From Larimichthys crocea (Eukaryota; Chordata; Actinopteri; Sciaenidae), in contig NC_040022.1 of NCBI RefSeq assembly GCF_000972845.2, positions 10,577,705 through 10,641,704 on the forward strand: DNA of 64,000 nucleotides, read 5' to 3'. Numbering within the stretch: the stretch's first letter is position 1; each line of letters begins with the position of its first letter. The position numbers and the translations under genes were made by a program. Below, one piece after another: positions 58,843-64,000 of the stretch. A model generated the notes under the pieces. That model worked only from the letters and a program-made list of their open reading frames with translations. It had not been told where the DNA came from and did not search any database.

Positions 58843-60373
58843 TAAGTACTTATGTAACCAAGTTGATACAAATAAAACAATTGACTTTAACATGTACAAC
58901 ATACCTATATTGAAGAGAAATAAATCACAACTGTGACAGTTGGTATCTCATTCGCAAGCGTTTTACTCAAATGAATGAGTACCTCTACTTCTACTTCTTT
59001 AACTTGTACTTCCTCTACTATAAGTATGTGGGCGGAGACCAAAGCAATCGATCCCGGAGTGCAGATTCCAGATGATCCTGCCGATGACCGGTTAACACTA
59101 CAACCACTTGAATTATTAATGTATTAACCCGTGAAAATGAAATAACAAGGGAAAACATAACTTAAATATTATTTTGACCATTACTAATCACGAATTCTGC
59201 TATTATAACTTATAGCATAGAATACATATTTCAACTGGTCACACTCTCCCCTACAAAATTAGATGTCGTCCCGACATTACATGTCTAAACCAAACTCTAT
59301 TTCATAAGGGTGATACCAATTTAGTAGCTGTTCTTGACATCATAAGCATGGCTATACAACCTTTAAAAGACCCAGGCAGTCCCTTTTCCCTATACTGAAC
59401 AGCCTAAAATCCATCTTATGCCTAATATCCTGGCATGAATAATGGTTGATTCAACTGACATGGATTTGTCCACATTCTCACTGGCTAAACTTCGCTGTAT
59501 ACAATGGGCTGATACTGAGGAAACATTTCATTTCAAAGTCATCCTTTTCTTTTGCTTAGATGCTGCGTTTGGCTGGGTTTCCAAAGGTAAGTGATCACAA
59601 GGTAGCGAGAGATTGCGGTGCAATATTCTTGATCTTCCTTTTCACTTTTCAGGCTTGACCTCATAGACTGGGATGTTATCTCCAAACTGACGAATCACAA
59701 CATGAACATCCTCTTCCTAGTGATTACGAAGCTTTCCAGTGCCTCCTCGAGGTGTCACATTTCTCACAAGAACACGATCACCAGGATGCAACAATGAGCT
59801 TCTCACTTTTCCATCATAATGTCTTTTACTCCTCTCTGTTGACTTCTTTGTGTTCTCTTGTACAATTTCATATGCTTCCTGCATTTCTTATTTCCATTTC
59901 TCCATGTATGTCCGATGGTCTATCTTTCCTGTTTCAGAGGTGAGGCCAAACAGGAGATTAATAGGCAACCTTGGAGACCTTCCAAACAGAAAATAAAAAG
60001 CCTGTTACCTCACATCTGGTGCAGTTATAAGCATATATTAGCTTGTTCAAAGAGTCTTTCCAATTTGCTTTCTGCTTATCTGTAAGTGTCTTCAGCATTT
60101 GGAGCAATGTTCGATTAAAACATTCAACCTGTCTATTTCCTTATGGGTGATAGGGTGTCATTCTTGACCCTATTACACCACAATTCTTTTTCAGCTGAGC
60201 AAAGAGCTGATTCTCAAATTCGCCACCTTGGTCATGATGAATCCTCATTGGCAGTCCAAATTTCAGGGCGTAGTCATTAAAAATTCGATCTGCAACCGTC
60301 TTGGTAGACTTAGAGGTGGTGGGATAAGCTTGTGCAAACTGAGTGAAGTGATCGATGACTACTAGTATGTATT

Positions 60374-62596
60374 TGTGGCAGTGGGAGCTCTTGTCTCCCT
60401 CGTTCTCTTTGATTCTGAGCCCTGCCTAATTCCGGGGTGTGTGGTTTAATTAGCCAATCATAATTAGGCCGTAGTGTAATAAGGGGTAGGGTGTACTTCG
60501 GCTCCCCTCTTGCTTGTGACCCGTAGCCACGCCCACCTCCTGGTTGCCTCACTCCGTGCTCACATGAGCAGGTAAGTTAGCGGTAGCTTCACCGTTGCGT
60601 GATTTTTAGATGTTGGCTTGGTGTTTTACCAGCAGCCTTGTTCTTATCAGGCAGCGTTGTGTACCCCCCCCTTCTGTGCCGAATGCCCCGTGTGTCCAGA
60701 TGAAAGCATAAAGCTCTCCTCCGAGCGTCAGACTCACCTATCGGTACGTGCACCTCATGATAGCCTGTTAGGCTCGCACACAGGAATACTAATTGTTTGT
60801 TTGTGTCAGGGCCATGTCGAGAAGCCCTGCTGTTTTGACTCCGCTGCCGTGAGGTCCGGTCTAGCCTGTCACCCCGGCGGTGTCGTCCGGTCATCCGTTT
60901 GGAGTCGGCTTCGACGGCTAATCGCATCCAGGCTGCACGCTCGGCCCTGAACGCCATGGTCTACTGGCCAGTGGTGTGGATTAAGGTGGCGTCGTGATTA
61001 ACCGGCGTCAAACACTATTTTAATAGGGTCTCACTTTAATTGTTTACTTATTATTCCGACCCAGGTTTGGACGGACTGCAGGTTGAATCTCAGCTGTTTG
61101 TTTTTTTTTTGTTATACAGTGATTTCCGTTATTCAGTCATTATTTACCGAATTGATTTACTGTTTAACTGGTTTGTTTGTTGTTTGTCTGTCTGTCTGTT
61201 TGTTTGTTTGTTTGTTTGTTTGTTTGTTTGTTTTGGGTTAAGTTTGGTTAGGTCCTTGATGTCACACCGCGGTGAGGTCAAGCTGGGTTTTTGTTATGTC
61301 TTGTCATTTCCTGTTTTATTTTGAAAGTTAACTCTCCTCTCGTTTCAGGTCACTTGCCCTTCCTCATGTGTCACCGGTCTGATTGTCTTCCCCGCCCTGA
61401 TTGTTTCCACCTGTTCCCCATTACCTTGTGTATATATTGTCTGCGTCTCCCTTTGTCTTGTGCCAAAGTGTTTCGTCTCCTGTAGCGTTCACCAAAGCCT
61501 TAGTTCATTGCCCACAGCCACAGCCTTATTGCTCTAGTAATCTTTTGTTTCTTCCTCGAAAGAGTGATTTTTTGTTGTAATTTCATAGTCTCAGCCTTAG
61601 CCTTATAGCTCTAGTGTTCTTTTGTTTTCTTCCTCGCAAGAGTGATTTTTTGTTGTTTTATCTTAGTCTAGCCCTTTTGGTTTCCAAGTGTTTAGTCTAG
61701 TGTTTTGTCAGCCTCATAGGAGCGTCCTTAGTTAATGTTTTCATAGTCTTTTGTTTTCTCCTCGTTGTGAGTGATTTTGATTTTGTTAATCTTTGATAAA
61801 CGTAGTTCAGAGTTTTTCCTCCTCGGAGTGATTTTTTGTTTCTCATAGTTTAGGCCTATTTTTATAGCCTCACTCTTTCGTTGGATCTTGTAGACCTGAA
61901 TAAAGCTACGCTCAGCCCAACTCTGCATCTGAGTCCTCATTTGAGTCCCGGCCTGACACTTGATTTATGTATTTTTGTTAATTTTGTTTACCTGCACCAG
62001 TGGTAGACCTACTGGCAGCTAGTATTGTTTTTCTTTCGTTGCCACTTAGTTGTTGCCAATTTATGGTTGATTGTTTTCTTTCTCTTTTTGTTGATTTGAA
62101 TCCCACTGAGTGTTCATCTTGTCCTTTCAGGTGCTGAGAGCTGAAGGTGGTGGTCCTGGTGTCCTTGGTGGTGGGTCCCCTTCTGTGTGTGTGTGTGTGC
62201 GTGCATTGGGCACCCCTGATTTGTTCCTCCTGTTCGTGTGTTTGAGTTACGCAGGTGGTCCGGGTGCTCCTTCCCTGGGATTCCTCTCACGGTGTTGACC
62301 TCTCCCTCATTACCACAAGTAGGCCTCAGCCCTGATAGTGCTTCCCCCTCCTGGTATGAATGGTTGATTTTAAGTAAATTAGTCTTGTTAAATAAAATTG
62401 TATTTTTACCATCTGAACCACGTCTCCTTGCCACATTTATGACGAACCTGGCTGCCTTATAGTTAACAAGGCAATCTATTTCCTCGGGTATAATTCCCGA
62501 GGTGGCGTTGTCGGACAATAGTGAATATTCCCCCCCTAAGTATTTTCCCTTTTTGTTTTGTTTTTTTTCTTCCTCCCCATTGCTCGCGCCGCCACA
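60374..62596 (+). mobile_element. TG...CA element (probable solo LTR X) inserted in the gypsy 2 integrase
   Basis: Starts TGTGGCAGTGGGAGC at 60374 and ends CGCCGCCACA at 62596, so with inverted TGTGGC/GCCACA tips. It is flanked by the 4 bp duplication TATT (60370-60373 and 62597-62600). Removing it rejoins the integrase reading frame (GGYEY | ILVVIDHF). Without the inner LTR at 61260-61958 it is about 1.5 kb and has no coding domain that I recognise. It holds a donor-like GCAG|GTAAGTTAG (60570), acceptor-like CCTTTCAG|GTGC (62130), AATAAA (about 62391) and a hairpin CCTCGGG...CCCGAGG (62482-62502). Orientation shown is nominal. Confidence 0.75.
61260..61958 (+). mobile_element. Solo LTR, family Y copy 2, nested inside element X
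   Basis: TGTCACACCGCGGTG start and CCGGCCTGACA end, with a perfect 5 bp duplication CTTGA (61255-61259 and 61959-61963). Contains a TATA-like TGTATATATTG (about 61429) and AATAAA (about 61900). It has four diverged copies of a 'tcctcg...gagtgattttt' unit (about 61553, 61630, 61758, 61818). Closely related to 48150-48775. A (GTTT)n run (61197-61232) lies just outside the left end. Confidence 0.9.
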
Positions 62597-63745
62597 TATT
62601 CATACCCGCCTTTGCATTTGTCCAAGTGAAGAAAATCTATTGACACAAGCTCAAACGGCTGGGTGGTAACTATACTGGTCAAAGGTGCCTGTGACTCCTT
62701 ACATGGTCTCTTTTGCTTCAAGCAGGTGCATGTTCTTGCCACATAATGTTCAATATCTCTTTGCATGTATGGCCAAAAGAATCTGTCCCTTATCAATGAT
62801 GTTGTTCGATCAATACCTTGATGGCCCATCTCATCATGCGATTCTTTCAGTACTGTGGTCTTGTACTTTTCAGGGAACACGAGCTGTGATTTATTTGTGG
62901 TCTTTCTGTGGATAATGCCATTTTCATCAATATGAAGTCTTTCCCATTCATGCAGTAGACACCTGCTTTGCATACTGAAGGCATTAGGTTCATCTCCTGA
63001 TGGCTTGTTATCCTGTAATTTGTCTTACTGGACCAACGTTCTCGTCCTCTTGCTGCGCTTGTTAGATCTCAGCAACTGAGAATGGTTTGTGGGTCTCACT
63101 CACTGCTGCACCTTGGAGAGAAGTTAGTAGTGGACAGACTGAACAGCTAGAAGTTTGAATCTCAACAGCTTGAGTTGTCGCTGCAACACAATCAGATGTC
63201 AATTCTTTTGTACACTGTTCCATCATCTCCTCAATATTTACAGGCTATCAGCATCTACATTTTCTTTACCTGGGCGATACCGAATGGTAAAGTGAAAGTC
63301 TACAAGCTCTGCTACCCATCTGCATCCGGTTGCGTTAAGCTTGGCACTTGACAGGACATAAGTCAGGGGATTGTTATCGCTGAACACAGTGAAAGTAGGT
63401 GCACAGTACAGGTAATCTCTGAATTTCTCTGTGACAGCCCATTTTAAAGCAAGAAGTTCCAATTTTCCTGAGTGAAGATGGTAATTCTTTTCAGAAGCAG
63501 TCAGTGTTCGTGAACCATAGGCTATCACACGTAGCTTATCATCTTGTTGTTGATACAAATCTGTCTCGAGGCCTTGGTTTGAGGCGTCTGTATGGAGGAC
63601 GAAGGGTTTTGAGAAGTCTGGGAAACCAAGGACTGGTGGCTGAACTAGACAATTTATTAGCCTCTCCAATATTTGTTGGTGTTTTTCAGTCCACACAGTT
63701 GGTCTGTGTGATGGCAATCCTTTGCACTTCTCTACAACTAGTTGT

Positions 63746-64000
63746 TGTCAGGCCGGGACTCAAATGAGGATTCAGATGCAGAGTTAGGCAGTAAGCTGTT
63801 TTATTCAGGACGGGGAAAATCGTCGACTGAGTGAGGCTATGAAAAGGCCCTAAACTAAAGAAAACAAAAATCACTCCTAGGAGGAAAAAACCCTGAACTA
63901 CTCTAAATAACAAAATCAAAATCACTCTCAACGAGGAACAAAAAAGCTAAGACTAATCGTATTAAAGATTAACGAAATCAAAATCACTCATAACGAGGAA
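63746..64000 (-). mobile_element. LTR family Y copy 3, runs off the window
   Basis: The plus strand begins TGTCAGGCCGGGACTC at 63746, the reverse complement of the 3' end of copies 1 and 2. It continues with the same CACTC-rich repeat units (AAAATCACTC... CCTCG-type words reversed). It interrupts the RT/RNase H frame of gypsy 2. Whether it is a solo LTR or the edge of a longer element cannot be seen here. Confidence 0.85.

Larger units (their letters stand above)
57037..59243 (-). mobile_element. 3' LTR of gypsy 2 (minus strand), split by a Tc1 element
   Basis: On the minus strand a purine tract (TAGGGGAGAG) directly precedes TGTGACCAGTTG at 59243. The far end reads CCTTTCACA at 57037, giving TGTGA...TCACA tips. 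Subtracting Tc1 leaves about 745 bp. A block of about 70 bp (TATATTGAAGAGAAATAAAT, ACTGTGACAGTTGG) is present twice in the same orientation, at 57075-57150 and 58913-58983. The element was inserted into gypsy 1; the other end lies beyond the window. Confidence 0.7.
59244..63745 (-). mobile_element. Ty3/gypsy retrotransposon 2 internal region (minus strand)
   Basis: In minus-strand order: end of RT and RNase H (63745-63238), zinc-binding and first part of integrase (62973-62597), a foreign 2.2 kb insert, remainder of integrase core and C-terminus (60373-about 59540), 3' untranslated region and a purine tract at 59253-59244 before the LTR. Its 5' part is cut off by another LTR at 63746 and by the window end. 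Confidence 0.85.
59540..63745 (-). pseudogene. Pol pseudogene of gypsy 2 (RNase H and integrase)
   Basis: RNase H: FVLHTDASNQGLETDLYQQ, VIAYGSRTLTASEKNYHLHS and FTVFSDNNPLTYVL. Integrase: H-type finger segment ESHDEMGHQGIDRTTSLI ... CTCLKQK, in which the two cysteines are one residue apart rather than two. The core has D in SIDFLHLDK, then after the insert VVIDHFTQFAQAYPTTSK, second D in IHHDQGGEFENQLF and E in NRQVECFNRTLLQML. A C-terminal GDRVLVRN and GGTGKLR region follows. Stops and small frame changes occur throughout, so it is inactive. Confidence 0.85.

Noticed and set aside
1..64000. CRISPR arrays, operons, rRNA or tRNA genes
   Set aside because: None seen; regular repeats present are eukaryotic microsatellites and LTR-internal units.

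Overview
The window is vertebrate nuclear DNA from a ray-finned fish, most likely a percomorph teleost. The evidence is spliced GT-AG genes with clear vertebrate orthologues, long dinucleotide repeats, Tc1, hAT and Ty3/gypsy elements, and L1, L2 and Rex1-like LINEs typical of fish. There are no operons, CRISPR arrays or prokaryotic features.

Protein genes lie on the left. marveld2 (tricellulin) is complete on the minus strand (coding exons between 13501 and 7882, 596 aa). sdf2l1 is complete on the plus strand (three exons, 16423-17768, 217 aa, ending in HDEL). The two are divergent. A decayed L1-type LINE (about 4765-7540) lies beyond the 3' end of marveld2, and a TIR-bounded non-autonomous element lies at 3053-3999.

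The most informative part is 22.5-30.5 kb. Four microRNA hairpins of the miR-130/301/454 family sit there, all on the minus strand: a miR-130c-like hairpin (30.39 kb), miR-301 (30.06 kb), miR-454 (24.67 kb) and miR-130b (22.58 kb). In human, MIR301B/MIR130B lie close to SDF2L1, so this is conserved linkage. About 2 kb upstream, at 32.2-32.4 kb, three CCAAT boxes in minus orientation are spaced exactly 32 bp apart next to an octamer motif; I propose this as the promoter of the primary transcript. The miR-130c-like copy carries a changed seed base, and a 40-base G tract abuts its hairpin.

From 33 to 48 kb I see mostly unannotatable intergenic DNA with scattered repeat fragments. From 48 kb to the end the window is a transposon graveyard: LINE fragments, then a nest in which a plus-strand gypsy element is split by a minus-strand gypsy element. 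The second is itself interrupted by a Tc1 element in its LTR, a 2.2 kb TG...CA element in its integrase, a solo LTR inside that element, and a further LTR of the same family in its RT/RNase H region. Target-site duplications resolve several of these insertions. I found no evidence for a wholly new gene system; the microRNA cluster and its candidate promoter are the best leads.
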